Notes: a model not told the origin generated them from the sequence alone. Shown: positions 1 to 12,869, numbered from the stretch's first letter. The stretch: 64,000 bases of DNA from Juglans regia (GCF_001411555.2 NC_049904.1:32067370-32131369); one strand, 5' to 3'. Translations and numbers: made by a program.

Positions 1-76
1 ACTTCTAATGTCATCCAAGTACTGGTCGAAGTCTTTTGAGAAAAATGGCAAAATATTCCAGCAGTATAATACTTAC

Positions 77-3000
77 TTCCCCCTCCTCAGAGGACTGGTA
101 GGTGGTTTCATCTTAGACACTTGCTTCCCCCATTTCTGATAGGCTTTAGTAGCTTTCAGTTCTCCTACACATGCCACGAGTTAGCCTCACTGAAAATGAT
201 CAAGCATGCCTTAAAAGTATAAAGGTACACTGCATTTGATCTTGATACTGATCAATAATTCATGGGCAATATTGGTCAGATGCAAGATACAATTTTAAGA
301 TTTGCAAGTCACACACTCCATTTGAAAAAAAAGTAGAGTTCACCACAAATAAAAAAAAATTTGTTCATATAAGTTCCAAATTTATCCACTTTCTTCAAAA
401 ATAGTACACAAGACTTACACACCCTATAACTGTAAATATCATTTCTCTATTGGCTAACCTACTATTGTAGATATGTGTAGCTAACAATCAACTATTGAGC
501 ATGAATCATTAATTTTCAATTTGCAAAGCTGGACTGAGCTCAGATCCCGAATTCCGACCTCCTACAAAGTGTAGAACAGACAATTTCCTAACAAACCCTG
601 CCTCAGAAAAAGAAAAGCAACTGGAAATTCTTACCTGCAGCTATAGCCTCATCAAGAATGTCCTTATAACGGTGTGAATCAAGCTTAGGATCTGAACAAA
701 GCATTGAACAGAAAAGTCTGTAGAGGAAAGAACTTTAGACACCAAACTGGCAAATCTTCATTAAAGATGCTAAAACATTGATCTTGTACCTGTTCATGTT
801 ACCCTTGCATTCCTCATACAGATTAATTAAATCTTTCTTCTCTGAGTCAGATCCCCTATAGTTTGCTTCAAACTCTTCAATATCTGCCTCAGTGACCTGC
901 AGTTACGCATCTAATGGCTTAAAATACTATCAAATTAATGAAAGCCATCTGACAACAGTAAAAATCCAGATAACATTGATGTAACCTTTTTGTACATTGT
1001 TCTGAAAAACTCATGCAGATTCTGAACAACTTCCCCAGCAAGGTCCTGACCATCAAAAAGAACAAATGAGTCACGCTGATGAAAAAATAACTTGGGATTG
1101 ACTTGAAAGCTAAAGCCATTCATTTTGTTTTACAAAGCAAATCAAATATAATGTTTAAAGCTTATGGAAATCAGGATAAGAGTTTTTGAGTTTCATTAAC
1201 TTAATCTTAAGGAATGTCATTATTTACACAATTCTGTCATTTTCCAACAGTCTTGTGTCCACAGTTTGTTGTAATGAACAACAATATTTAATGAATTATA
1301 AAGTAGTAATTTATGACTTCCAAAATCTGAAGCAAGTAGAATAGTCATATCCCATGGGTATTCAAAAGCCCTTGATTAGATTAACTTAAACTAAAAATTA
1401 AACATTTAGATAGTCACTCACGGCATCATCAACGCATCCAGTCTGATCATAGAGTGCTCTTTTCTCCTCATCCCCAAGAATTGATATCACTTTTTGCAAC
1501 TGCTGAAACTTCTCTTTAGCCTCCTATAAGAAGTAAAATAAGAGATTAGAAATACAGAATCCTTCAAGTTGAAAAAAATTGTTACCTAGTAAAATCCCCT
1601 GTTACCTCATCACCAGGATTTTTATCAGGATGGAGTCTCAACGCCAACTTATAGTATGCTTTCTTTATCTCCTGCTGAGATGCTGTCTTCTCCACACCAA
1701 GAACCTACAAACAGCAGGTCATAATTTGATATAACTTGCTCCACTTCACACTGATATAAATCTAAAACAACAGAAAACAAGACCAAGAAGGCGGGGAACA
1801 AAAAATCAAACACAGCTACAGAGAACTCAAAACACGAGGCCATCCATGAGCCTAACTGCACCAGGGCATGCAAAAATCAGAATGTTCAGAGGAATCCTAA
1901 GTTGCTTGGTCAGAGCAGGACAAAAATGCAAGGCTCATCCAAAGAAACCCAAGCCATGAAGCCACAAAAGTCTGTTTAAGTAGATCAATGTACTTCAAAC
2001 AGTATTTAAGCATCACTCGAGTGATACAAATTGAATATGGCAATCCCAACCAAAGAATAGTGGAAGCGTTGATGAAGGAGACAGGCCAAATCAGGGAGAA
2101 AAAATAATATTGCATGACCCAGACACTGGCAGAGTCAACATTTTACTGCAGGAGGGCAAAAAAAGAAAGTCATCAATGATTTGGAAGAATCTCTTAAGGC
2201 CTGTTTGGATACAAAACCAATCTTAACTCATCTCATTTAATCATTACAACTTTTCCAAATTTTCATTTAAAATATAATAAACAATTCAACTTTTTTAAAT
2301 ATCAAAACAATAATAAGAATAAATATTATAATAATATTTTATTCAACTTTTAATTTTCATCTCAATTCATTTTATCTCAACTCACTATCTAAACCACACC
2401 TAAATCAATGGAAGACGAATTAGGAGAGAGCTCACAAGCAATTGGTAACACCGGATAATCTATTGCCTCTCAGTCTTATGATTTCTATTGCATAAAAAGT
2501 CAGAGCGATAATCTTGAAATAGATGCTCTTATACAGAAATGTATAATGCATATCCATGGCCTTATTTCTTTCTTTGGTAAGTGATATATGATACGTTTGC
2601 ATTGCCAGTAATCCAAAACTACTTCTAAGTATACATCATGAAGATATCCAAACACGTCTTCATTTAAGTCCAAGGCCAAAATGCAAAGCAATCAGCAGGC
2701 CATGCCTTGGTTTTGTTAATCCCAGAAAAGGCAGTTCTGGTCCAAAGTTCTTTCCGAGCTATCAATCTAGGCACCTAGAGTACTAGACCAACATAACCCT
2801 CACTTCTACTCTGAGTCACTCCTTGAAGCATTGCAAATATAGAGTTTTGACTGCACGGTGAGATGCCCTTACGGATGGAGGGATACTAACTATTCTCCAT
2901 GAATCCAATAAACCTTCCAATTGAATAGTGTTACGCATTCAGGTAAGAAAATCGTTGAACAACAACAGAGAACAATATAAACATCACCAAAAACATTTAT

Positions 3001-3240
3001 AGGAAGCGCAATAGAGCAACACTCAGAAAACCTAAATTCCGATCTAGGGCAAAACAACTCGGAAAATACAGTTCTTCAGCAAATATATTTTTGAAATTGA
3101 GTAGAATTTCGGGGTACCTCGTAAAGGCTCTTGTCGTGAGTTGACGGCCGATTGAGATTTTCTTGGTGAGCTTGTCCATCTTCTAGGACTTCTTCTTCTT
3201 CTTCCTCCTTGAAAACCCTAGGTTTCTTCCTCTTCGCCAT
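77..3240 (-). CDS. ATJ6: DnaJ co-chaperone, ATJ6/DNAJC9-like, 3' end beyond window
   Basis: J-domain co-chaperone that stimulates Hsp70 ATPase; nuclear/cytosolic by family. Minus-strand exons read by hand: 3240-3118, 1704-1606, 1523-1422, 1045-986, 896-790, 717-635, 164-77, all with GT-AG borders and a continuous frame (220 complete codons). The start ATG at 3238-3240 opens [17 protein letters not shown], an acidic/basic leader. The J domain follows ([21 protein letters not shown]), with the essential HPD at residues 66-68 in exon 2. Conserved DNAJC9-type blocks follow: [54 protein letters not shown] and [10 protein letters not shown]. The reading pauses at a GTAAGT donor (position 76); the lysine-rich C-terminus expected of the family must lie left of base 1. 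If that donor is not used, a TAA follows within two codons. An approximately 1.4 kb first intron carries a Tourist-like element. Confidence 0.93.
2198..2400. mobile_element. Tourist-like MITE in DnaJ intron 1
   Basis: A 203-bp AT-rich element with imperfect terminal inverted repeats: the left end reads GGCCTGTTTGGATA and the right end, on the other strand, GGTGTGGTTTAGATA. It is flanked on both sides by TAA (2195-2197 and 2401-2403), the 3-bp target duplication expected of PIF/Harbinger elements. The interior carries the AACTCATCTCAT/ATGAGTTGAGAT arms seen in many other copies in this window (9606, 9785, 17084, 18325, 30971, 36042, 38209). It has no coding capacity. Confidence 0.8.
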
Positions 3241-4689
3241 CGGAGACCACAGAAATACGAAAGTAGGAACTTATTTGTGCGTGGAAGTGCAAAACGAGGC
3301 CAGGAGAGGGTACTCTTGGCATTTAAAGGTCCGATTTCGTGTGTGGTATTTTCATGTCTTGGCCACGCCCGATTTGTTCCCGCTGCTTCCCGCCTTGCTT
3401 TAACCCTCTTCCCGCCGTGAACATCTCTTTTGGATTTTGTCCTACATCAATTTATTTTTATTACAAAAGAACAAATCATATAAAACTATATTAATTTATA
3501 AAATTGCTTTTCTAAAATTACTTTTACGAAATTCCTTCCCTAGAGTAGCCTGTTAATATGTATGCGTGACAAGTCTTAAAACTTTGAAATATTGTTTTTC
3601 ATCTTTAATAAAATTAATTTCACTACTATTTATTATTATTATTAAAAACCACTAAAATTAACATTCTTATTATATAAGCACATATCATTAAGAACTACAA
3701 AATTTGACATCTTAAATATTGCATTTTTGTTTCGCAATCATTTTATTATTTTGAGTGTTACTATTATTAGTGATTAGTTTTTTTTTTAGGTAAAGTTATC
3801 CAATAATTGATGCACAACATTTAAATGAGATGTTAGTCAGATATAATGTAGTATGAAGTATGACTCTTTTATTTTAGAAATAGGAATTGTATCCTAAATT
3901 TTATTTATTTTGTTACTTTCGTCATGGGAATATTATTTATAAAAAAAAAAATGCTTAAGCGAGCTTTTAGACACTGAGAAATTAAAAAAAAAAAAAAAAA
4001 GTAATGCTAGAGAGAAGTCACTATAGCAGTGCACACTTTGCACTCACTGCGTAACTGCTTCTAGTTGATTGTTTCCAACACTCACTTAAGGAGATGTGTG
4101 GTCTAGATGATACCACATCATGTATGTAAAATGGATATTCCTAATAGTGACTTCTATCTATATTTATTCATAAAAAAATTCTCAAAACTTATCATAATTA
4201 ATTTCTAAACATTATAAATACAAAATATTTTTCAATTTTCAATTTTTAAACTTTTTCATTTAATCATTACGTAATCATTATCCAAACACAAAAATCAATA
4301 CAAATTTTATAAATTTTAAAACAAAATATAAAAATTAATATAACTTTTTTAAACTTCAAGACAAAAATAATAATAATAAAAAAACATTTCATTACTGTTC
4401 AGATAAAATATCACATAATTTTAAAACTCAGTAAAATTTATCAACTCAAACCATTTCATTATCATTCATATAATTCTAAGATAGTCAAACTCCAAATGTC
4501 CAAACCAACCATAAAGTTACAAAAATTGCAAAAACATATTTTTTACGAGAAAATATTAACTAGGACGATCATCTATACAAGTATTTAATCTGAACTATTT
4601 AAAATCTAGACAAACATTATAATACTGAAAAAAATCTAAACGAAACAGGTTACTTGATTCTAAAAGATGGCAGACCAGATTTATCATGA
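3241..4689. other. AT-rich spacer upstream of the DnaJ gene
   Basis: No gene seen. The first ~200 bp are GC-richer and probably contain the DnaJ promoter and 5' UTR. A foldback of about 160 bp lies at 4001-4160 (AATGCTAGAGAGAAGTCACTA against AATAGTGACTTCTATCTAT). A badly decayed Tourist-like copy occupies roughly 4195-4500, ending near GTCCAAACCAACC. Confidence 0.5.
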
Positions 4690-5439
4690 AATAATACACT
4701 ATAAACATACTTTAGGAATTGAGAAATTGATGAATTATATCCGGCTGATCAGAAGTTTACAATATTGAGTATAACTATAACATAAATTATATTAAAGGGT
4801 TAGCATGTGTACATTGAAATAAATTATTAAAAAATATTTGAAAGAAAAATAAATAAAAAACTACAATTCACACTAGTGATAAATAGTATTTATATTTTCC
4901 AAACAAAGTGGTTATACAAGGTTTAAAGTAGTCTGTTGAAAAATATAAATAATATTTACAGTCATAAATTACGTAAGCATCTATTAATTTTTTTATAAAA
5001 AATGAATAAATACGAGATATATAAAAAAAATTAAATTTTTAATAATGGATCCTATTTTTTTCAAAATGATTATCTAGTACTTGCACACTCTACTACTATA
5101 TGTAGTATTATCTATTAAAAAATTTAGTTTTAAAATCTTTAAACACAAATAAATAATATTTATAATTGTGAAATATACAAATACCTCGTAATTTATTTAA
5201 AAAAAAATAAATAAATACAAGATTAATATAAAATAATAAATTTTTAATAATAAATTTTTTAAAACTCTTACATAATATTTATACACTTTACTACTAAATA
5301 TAACATTACTCTTAAACACATGAGCCGAGGTGTCAAGCCCAGCCCAGTTTAAATACGAAGCGTTACGTAGGAAAATGGTATAACAGTAAATAAAAGGTTG
5401 TCGGAAGGGCAATGAATCCCGCGCCACTGACTCAGCGGA

Positions 5440-5589
5440 GAGCGTCTGCTTGTTGGCAGAGAAAAGGAGAGTTTTTTTAAATTAAATAGGCAAACAGAGA
5501 AAGACAGCCTTCTTAACGTTTTTACTCTCTCTCTCTCTCTTCTGGTCTTCATTTTTCCGATTTTCGTTCAATTATCTGATCGATCCAGG
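5440..5589 (+). other. Probable 5'-UTR exon of SAP gene A
   Basis: A CT-rich leader (ACTCTCTCTCTCTCTCTTCTGG) runs into GATCGATCCAGG|GTAAGATTTTTC, a strong donor at 5590. The acceptor is TTTTCTTGCAG at 6698, just 16 bp before the ATG. The same leader, donor and acceptor are conserved in copy 2 (donor 18786, acceptor 19957). The transcription start is a guess. Confidence 0.6.
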
Positions 5590-6714
5590 GTAAGATTTTT
5601 CTCGCTCTCTCTATTTTTTCTTTCAAATTATTGTCCTCTCTCGTTGGTTTTTGAAATTTATGCCCGATTGGGATTATATATTTTATTTTCAGTTTTAAAT
5701 ATAAAGGAAAACATTTCTTGTAGTAATCATCTGGCTCGATTTTATGCACCGAGATCGGCGAAACCAAACAGACCAGGCGTTTCTTGATATGTTTCTTTAT
5801 CCTTTTAGCGTTTCCTTTCCCGTCTGTGCGAACGTATGCTATATTAGACAGACATATATGGTGGTATATTTTGCTCCTTTTTTTAAAAAACATTTATGAA
5901 GGTGACTAGTCTTACTTGTTATTCTTTTTGAGTTTGGGCTAATTGGGTTTCATAAAAAAATATTTTAGCAATTTTTAAAAGCAATTTTTATGTGATGGGT
6001 AAATGTTTGGGAGAAGATAAAGTTAGGGTTTTGGCTGTTTATTTAGTAATATTTTTAATTTGGTTGGCTTTTGTCGAAATCGTTATATTAAGAAAATTTT
6101 GATGTTTCGGTATGTTGAACCGGGTAAAATTCTATGCTGATTGTTTCATACAGGGTTGGCTTTATTAGAGTATTGTTCAAGAAAGCTCATGATTTTGTTA
6201 GACTTGTTTTGATTTATATGAGAGCTGACGATGTTCATCCATGTAGAGTCTGCGTGAAATGTTTTGTAGGGATGCTAGAGAGATGACCCCCTGAAAAAAA
6301 GGAAAAAAACTGGTGTTTCTGCATTTTTGCATTTTCTTGCTGTTTGAACTCCTGCCAACTCTCACTCTTATTTGGAAAGTCGATGTTTCTCCACTACTCA
6401 CTGCTTTTATTTGTTCCGTATGCAGCAGTTGTAAGGAAATTGATAAGATTTGTGGAATTGAATAAGATTTGTGCAAGTTGTATCCCTTTTTTTGGCTTCC
6501 CTGATTAGTGACTACCTTTTCCACTTACCTGGACTTGCCCATTTTGTCTGCTTGTACTTATGTATGCATGGCCTTGTGGGTCTCTGAAGTACATACTTCT
6601 CTTCCTGGGTAATATGGATTACTATATGGTGGGATAATCGTTTTCTCATTCTTGCATCCGATTTGCAGTTGTGGATTTCAAGTTAACTTTTCTTGCAGGA
6701 AACTAGAGAAGAAG

Positions 6715-7233
6715 ATGGATTCTCATGATGAGACAGGATGCCAAGCTCCTGAACGCCCCATTCTTTGCATTAATAACTGTGGTTTCTTTGGAAGGGCTGC
6801 GACAATGAATATGTGTTCCAAATGCTACAAGGACGTGTTCCTGAAGCAGGAGCAAGCCAACCTTGCGGCATCATCAATAGGAAGCATAGTGAATGGCAGC
6901 TCTAGCAGTAATGAAAAGGAGCCTGTCATTATGGATGCGGTGAATGTACAATCTAAACCAGTGGAGAGACAGATCTTTTCAATAGAAATGTCGACTGATT
7001 CATCCTCAAGCAACTCCCTTCAGTTGCCTATGAAAGAGGGCCCAAGCAGATGTGTGACTTGTCGAAAGCGTGTTGGTTTAACCGGCTTTAATTGCAAGTG
7101 TGGAAACCTGTTTTGTGCAATTCATCGCTATTCTGATAAGCATGACTGTCCCTTTGATTATAGGTCAAATGCCCGGGATGCTATTGCAAAAGCCAACCCT
7201 GTTGTGAAGGCAGAAAAGCTCGATAAAATTTAG
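6715..7233 (+). CDS. A20/AN1 zinc-finger stress-associated protein, copy A
   Basis: 172-residue SAP family protein; members act in abiotic-stress responses, and some have ubiquitin binding or E3 activity (family knowledge). The A20 finger uses C18, C22, C34 and C37 in [21 protein letters not shown] Ser-rich linker spans about 50-108. The AN1 finger uses C113, C116, C127, C129, C134, H137, H143 and C145, and the conserved tail [17 protein letters not shown] ends the protein. I chose the ATG at 6715 because it directly follows the intron acceptor at 6698 and matches the family N-terminus ([10 protein letters not shown]). An in-frame ATG at 6652 lies inside the intron. A second AG 30 bp upstream (6668) could give a longer 5' UTR. 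Single coding exon, as usual for SAPs. Near-identical to 19974-20492: I count 16 differences in 519 nt. Confidence 0.96.
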   Translation: MDSHDETGCQAPERPILCINNCGFFGRAATMNMCSKCYKDVFLKQEQANLAASSIGSIVNGSSSSNEKEPVIMDAVNVQSKPVERQIFSIEMSTDSSSSNSLQLPMKEGPSRCVTCRKRVGLTGFNCKCGNLFCAIHRYSDKHDCPFDYRSNARDAIAKANPVVKAEKLDKI

Positions 7234-8135
7234 GACCAATAGTTTGAAGTGAAGATTTATATGTCCTGAAGTGCGATGCTTCTTTCTCTATTTGTCTCTA
7301 TATAAGTTGGCTGCATGTCTTGTACGCGTCCTCCACAGAGAAAAATGGTTCAAGTCATGATAGTGAGGGCATCTGTAGAAGTCTACTCCTTGTTTATTGG
7401 TGAGGGCACCATTCTTGGCTCCAGTGTGAAAGTCTTTATTTGTGCTGGTTTGATAGACATATTTGGGGTTAACCTGTAATGTGAAATCTCGGTTGGCTGC
7501 GTTTCTTTCCAGAAGTACTTGAAAAATTGGTATTCTCTGTTTCATGCACGTATGCAATGTTATGGGCATTTCTTTCAATATTCCCTACAGGTATAATTCT
7601 CTTCTTGGGTTTAAAACCATGTCTTTGAATCTTGGATAATTTTCATTGTTTTTATATTTAGTTGGGGGCTTAGTTGTATCTCTGGTTTATCAAACTACCT
7701 TGGGCAACATGTCACATGTGTCGATTTTTTTTCCCATCAGAAATTATATTATCTGTTACATAGAATATCTCAAGGAGCCATGTTGGTTTAGTTGTGACTC
7801 TGTAAAATGGTGGTGATTCATAAGGCTCAGTTGAAAGTTGTAAAAAAAAAAAGCTCAGTTGGAAGTTGTTTGTCTGCAACTTATTGATCCTGTTTTATTC
7901 GATACGAAACTGAGAAGGCTAGTAAAACATTTGTATGGTTGTGTTTAGACTCAGAAAAATCCATGGTTGTAGGTGTGTGAATATTGGTAATTCAGGGATT
8001 AAGGAAGCCTTGAAACTTTTCAAATGAAAATAAATCTTGGCTAGTGGGCCTAGAAAAATTCTGGTTTTGGGTGGTGCAATGTTTCGGAAGAATCAGACGA
8101 TTGATCACCTAATGTAGTTCCTCAGCATTTCAGTG

Positions 8136-8140
<5 letters not shown>

Positions 8141-8166
<26 letters not shown>
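8141..8166. repeat. (AT)n microsatellite
   Basis: About 13 AT dinucleotides in the 3' flank of SAP A. The equivalent site in copy 2 (~21427) is a T tract followed by a short TATATA, so the tract expanded after duplication. Confidence 0.85.
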
Positions 8167-8186
8167 GGATTAATGTGTGTTTTTAG

Positions 8187-8950
8187 AGTTGGAAATGAAT
8201 CAATCTGTGCGATAGTCCGTTCGGTTAAATTCGAATCAAACTGAACTCATAAAAAAAAAAAAAAAAAAAAATCTCATTTGTAAAAGCAGATATCCACTCG
8301 AATGGAATGATACATACCTAACAAAACTCGACTCGACTAAGATTCGATAAGGCTTGCTTGTTTATACTCGAGTCAACTTATCAGCTCGATTCGATTAAAA
8401 TTCATTCATATATTGATAAATATATATATACATCTATGTATATATACATGTATATGTAGTAACTAATAATATAAATATATCATTTTTATAATTAAATATA
8501 TAATATGTAATCTAATTACTTTTGTCTATAATTTGTATATATATTTTCATTTCATAAGTATATTTTATAATTTGTATAATAATTAGTCGATAAAATTTAA
8601 TAATTTTATATGTTAGTATGTGAGAATTATATATAAAATAAATATATGCTGTCATATTAAGTGCATGTATTAATAAATTAATAATATACATAGACATATA
8701 ATATATTGTTATTTTAGATAAATATCAACTAATTAGATATTAATTATTTATAAATTTTTTAAAATTTTATAATTTAATAGAGTTTCTATTTGTTAGTCGT
8801 ATAAATTTAATATTAGATTATTTATTTATTTTATTAATTTTTAAATCTTATTTAAAAAATAAAAATAAATAAATAATTTGAGATTGAGCTCGAGTTTGAG
8901 TGAAAATTTAACTCGTCGAGTTGAAACAAAGAATAAAAAAAAAATAATCT
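8187..8950. mobile_element. Copy-1-specific AT-rich insertion with TCGAGT-rich ends
   Basis: Copy 2 passes straight from GGATTAATGTG to GAGTTGTGCTTGTGAAACA at ~21440-21490. In copy 1 the same flanks are separated by about 760 bp. The insertion has CTCGACTCGACTAAGATTCG and TACTCGAGTCAACTTATCAG near the left and GAGCTCGAGTTTGAGTG and AACTCGTCGAGTTGAAAC near the right, so the ends are roughly inverted and the middle is very AT-rich. No ORF of interest. A non-autonomous DNA element is the likely reading. Confidence 0.55.
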
Positions 8951-9605
8951 GAAATTGTGCTTGCGAAACAACTTAATTATCCGGTATCACAATGGGCGGC
9001 GGCTCTCCCTATTGAATAATGTAATATCCAATTACCATTCCGGTGTGAAATCAAGGCATCCTTTTTCCAGAGACTAATGATCACTTCATCCCATCTATGC
9101 AGGATTGGTTCCGAGTCTTCTTATTAGCTTTATTACGAATGGATTATGGAATTTTATGCTTCTTTTGTAGATTTATTATTTCACCTTCCTTCATTTGACA
9201 ATTTATAAATAAATAAAATTGAGATCAAATTCTTAGAAGTGAATGGTGGAATCGCTTGACATCAGGGACCGAATTATAGGCCTGAAAGTGTTTTATTTTT
9301 TTATTATAATTTTTTTAAATTTTTATATAAAATATAATAAAAATTATTTTAAGGTATACGAATTTGTAGCTTTTAAAGGATGGAGTTGGCAATGAAAATC
9401 GTAGGAATAGTGCTCTAGGCACGCATCGAGCCCAACGAAGACAGGCATGGCTTTCGTATTGTGCCAGTGTACGTCCGTCAGCAACGAGCCATCTCTGGGC
9501 TTGTCTGGAGCCGGAGATATCTCTCCGCGATTCCGCATCACTCTGTTTTCAATTTATTTTTCGTCTTTGGGTGATGCATCATTGCTTCAAAAGAAAACTT
9601 AACAG

Positions 9606-9770
9606 GAGCCGTTTAGATTTAGGTTTGAATAGAATAAAATATTATTATTATTTTAAAATTTTAAAAAATTAATTTTTTTTTTATATTTTTTTATAGAAAT
9701 TTAATAAAATTCTAATGAAATTATAATGATGATATGAGTGGAGTTTATGTGAATTTTGAATCTAAACAAG
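9606..9770. mobile_element. Tourist-like MITE copy
   Basis: Ends GCCGTTTAGATTTAGG and, inverted, CCTTGTTTAGATTC enclose an AT-rich core with the ATTATTATTATTTT motif shared by the family. It lies downstream of SAP A, with no counterpart at the same place in copy 2, so it inserted after the duplication or was lost from copy 2. Confidence 0.6.
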
Positions 9771-9784
9771 GGGAAAGTCTCAGG

Positions 9785-9987
9785 ACAGATTTGGGGGTGG
9801 GATGAGACACAAAATTATAATCTCATATCATCTCATCTTATCATTACACTTTTTTCAAATCCTCATATAAAATATAATAAACAATTCAACTTTTTCAAAT
9901 CTCAATACAATAATAATACTAAAACATAATATTTCAAACACTAAAACAAAACATAAAATTCTCATCTCACCCTCCAAACCTGCCCTC
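9785..9987. mobile_element. Tourist-like MITE copy
   Basis: Left end CAGATTTGGGGGTGGGATGAG and right end CTCATCTCACCCTCCAAACCTG are inverted repeats of each other. The interior (TCATCTTATCATTACACTTTTTTCAAATC and CAATTCAACTTTTTCAAATC type motifs) matches the copies at 2198 and 30971. Non-coding. Confidence 0.7.
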
Positions 9988-10271
9988 ACTCTCTTTTTAA
10001 TTGAGAAATGCTTGGGTCCGATTTTGAGTGTTAAGCATTTATACCGATATTTTTTTTACTTAATTATTAATAAGTATTTTTTAATAATATTCTAATTTTT
10101 TTAAAAAAATACATTAAAAAAAGCCACTCTTTATAGCTCCAGCAATGCCCTTTTTTATTTAACAATGCAGAAATCGCAAGGTCGTCGTAATCTTAAATCT
10201 AAGAACTTAAAACTTTTGACTACGTAACAAGTGATTTCTTGTGAAACAACATTACAATGGGATTACAATAC

Positions 10272-10720
10272 TAGAAGGGATTTAATCCTCTTTGGGAGAC
10301 CTCCCGAGTTGAACCTGGGTTGAACTATAACGCAACCCAATAACCAAATCAATCAAGGGCCTGGTCTATTTCATGCATATAAGAGTTTATACTGAAACGA
10401 TAACCACCCAAGAACTTCGGGAGAAAAGCTATCAACTTATTTAAGATAAGCTAAGCCCCAATATCCCGTGGCTTGAATTTCAAAAAATAGGTGAAGTAGT
10501 TATCACATAACAACAAAAGGCGTCGTGGGTTCTATTTATACTAGTTAGGTCTGACAACGAAACCCAATTGAATCCATTGCTAGGGAAATCTCCATCCTTC
10601 TTATTGACTTAGGTATCAAAGGCGTTTCCTCAAACCCCTAGGCCTCGTTCCTTTTTGGTTGTAGGTAATTGCGTGTGTGAAACTGTGATACACGTCCATA
10701 ACAATTGGCGTCGTCTATGA
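10272..10720 (+). other. 5' LTR remnant and primer-binding site
   Basis: Non-coding leader beginning where homology with segmental copy 2 stops. It ends in CACGTCCATAACA (10703), immediately followed by ATTGGCGTCGTCTATGA (10704-10720), which resembles the ATTGGCGCCGTCTGTGG primer-binding sequence common after plant gypsy LTRs, with C-to-T decay. There is no matching LTR on the other side to define the LTR length. Confidence 0.6.
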
Positions 10721-10727
10721 GATATTT

Positions 10728-11923
10728 TTGTCCTACAACCAGCGTGTTTTTCACATGCCCACCATCACTCAATCTCAAGCAACCAAAGACCAAGAAGTGT
10801 CGTCAAGAAATATGGAAGTGAGGTTTGCAGAGATGAAGGAAAATGTGAGGAAACTTACAACGGAGGTAGAGTCGATGCGGAAGAAGAACGAGACCCTCAA
10901 AGTGAAGAACGAACCATCAAGGGAAGACAGCCCCAAGCCAGGCTGATAGGATCGAAATGGAAAGACATAGTGTGAGACATGTACGACAGACCCAAAAACC
11001 CAGTAAAACATTTGGAAGCCTTTAAAGCTCACATGAGGCTTCACGAGTTTCCTGATGGGATCACGTGTAGGGTTTTTCCTTTTACTTTGAAAGGAATGAC
11101 TCGAGGATGGTTTGGAGTGCTACAACCAGGCTCCATCGACAATTTTGAGGAACTGGGCAGACAATTCTTAACTCAATTTATGGCTAGTCGGAAGAGACTG
11201 ATTTCCTACCTATTAACCGTGAAACAAAGGGATGAAAAGATGAAAAGAATGACAACAGATGACTAAGATGAAAAGATCATGTTGGCTGCTTTGATTGGGG
11301 ACATCTGGCCGAGATGCCCCTTTATGGCTGAATTGGCAAGGATGGCCTCTTCGACTCTATGAGAATTTATGGATAGAGCATATGACTTCATCAACTCAAG
11401 AATACACTACTCGCATTAACAGCTAGATCAGAACAAAATGAGGAACATGTGGTAAAATGAGGTTCGAAAAAAAGATCAAAAGGGAGGTCCAAAGGTGAGA
11501 AGAGGCTAACACAAAGGAAGGCGAGACACTCACACAGGGCGTCATAGTGGCACTCGCATACACTACTATAGTGTGCATGTCCAAAACAAGACCAAAGAAG
11601 TCAGGCGTGGTGAGGAGTAGGGGCGACAAGCCCAGAAGTACTGCACGTACCATAATGCAAGTGGGCAAAGAATCGAAGATTGCCACACATTTAAACAAAA
11701 GGTCGAGGAGATGAGGGATAATGGCGAGCTGGAGCGCATTGTTGCCCAAAAAGCTACTCCACCACAGCGTTCGAGCGGTAGAAAGCATGAGGCCAAACAC
11801 CAACGAAACAACAGCCCAAGAAGGAGGGGCTCACCAAAAAGAGGGAGGAGATCCCTGGAACCGCGATATCAACATCCTAGGTGGGACATAGATCGATGGA
11901 ATCTACCTTTAAGTGAGATATGA
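10728..11923 (+). pseudogene. Retroelement gag, disrupted
   Basis: Capsid/nucleocapsid polyprotein remnant. Fragment one (10755-10946) is a charged coiled-coil-like stretch (EVRFAEMKENVRKLTTEVES). Fragment two (10979-11266) is a Retrotrans_gag domain: YDRPKNPVKHLEAFKAHM, GMTRGWFGVLQPGSI and LGRQFLTQF. Stops and frameshifts break 11267-11620. A region near 11635-11720 carries KYCTYHNASGQRIEDC, the His/Cys motif typical of Tat gag, followed by a basic tail rich in RRRGSPKRGRRS. Confidence 0.8.
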
Positions 11924-12089
11924 ATAATCGCCGGGAGATATGCCGGGGGTTGCCCCATTTCCTCTGGGAGGAAAGCATACGCTAGGCAGGCCAGGTATGA
12001 AGAAATATACAGTGTGGGAAGACCGGTCAAACAGCCTCGGATACAGATCTCACCCACCATCTCTTTGACAATGATGATTGCAGAGGAGT

Positions 12090-12400
12090 AGTCTACCCAC
12101 ACAACGGCGCACTGATGGTGACAATGCTGGTGGCAAACTACACCACACAGAGGATATTGATTGATAACGGGAGTTCCACTGACATCCTGTTCTAGGACCC
12201 GTTCGCAAGAATGAGAATTAGCGTAGACCAACTACGTCCATTACTAACTACGTTGAAGGGGTTCACTAGAGAAGTAGTGCAACCCATGGGGTCCATCAGG
12301 CTACTAGTGTCAGTAGGGGCAAACCCTCACATTGCCACCACTATGAAAAATTTCCTAGTGGTGATGACCCGATGAGCGTACAACGCTATCGTTGGTTGGC
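12090..12400 (+). pseudogene. Retroelement aspartic protease remnant
   Basis: The reading around 12150-12192 gives RILIDNGSSTDIL, the retroviral-type aspartic protease signature (Tat elements commonly have DNGSS in place of DTGSS). An in-frame stop follows at once (TAG at ~12193), before DPFARMRI, so no full protease can be made. Confidence 0.7.
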
Positions 12401-12869
12401 CTACGTTAAACGCCCTAAGGGCAATCACCTCCACATATAACTTGAAAATGAAGTTTCCCACGAAAGTGGAAATAGGAGAAGTTTGTGGTGAGCAGGTACT
12501 CACCCGAGAATGCTACGTCTAGGAACTCATACAAAGAGAAGGAGAAGTGAAAATGGTTGAGTCACGAGAAGACATCACCAAGGTCCCTCTATCGCCAACA
12601 AAAGTACTAATGACCGAGGCTGAAACCAAGGAAGAAGACACTTTGAGACAAGGGGAAGTGGATGAGCCCTTGGATCTTGTCAGCCTCTATTCAGCCAAAC
12701 CGGAGAACACTGTGAAGATTAGGACTAGAATAGCAAGAAGTAAAAGGCGATAACTAAAACAGCTCCTCACCGAGCACAAAGATGTATTTGCATGGAACCA
12801 CAAAGACATGCCCAGGATTGGCTATGACGTGATGGAACACAAACTGAATGTCAACCCGGGTGCACGACC

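Larger units (their letters stand above)
4690..10271 (+). repeat. Segmental duplication, copy 1 (contains SAP gene A)
   Basis: Colinear with 16736-22335. The left boundary pairs ATTGAGAAATTGATGAATTA here with the same motif near 16752; the right boundary pairs GATGGGATTACAGTAC at ~22339 with the AATGGGATTACAATAC ending at 10271. Introns, UTRs and flanking DNA match, not just the coding part. Copy 1 differs by extra AT-rich DNA at ~4920-5290 and by a ~760-bp insertion at ~8187-8950. Confidence 0.88.

Noticed and set aside
11423..11803. 126-codon minus-strand frame within the retroelement gag region
   Set aside because: Hydrophobic shadow translation opposite gag remnants; no similarity to the antisense ORF expected near the 3' LTR.
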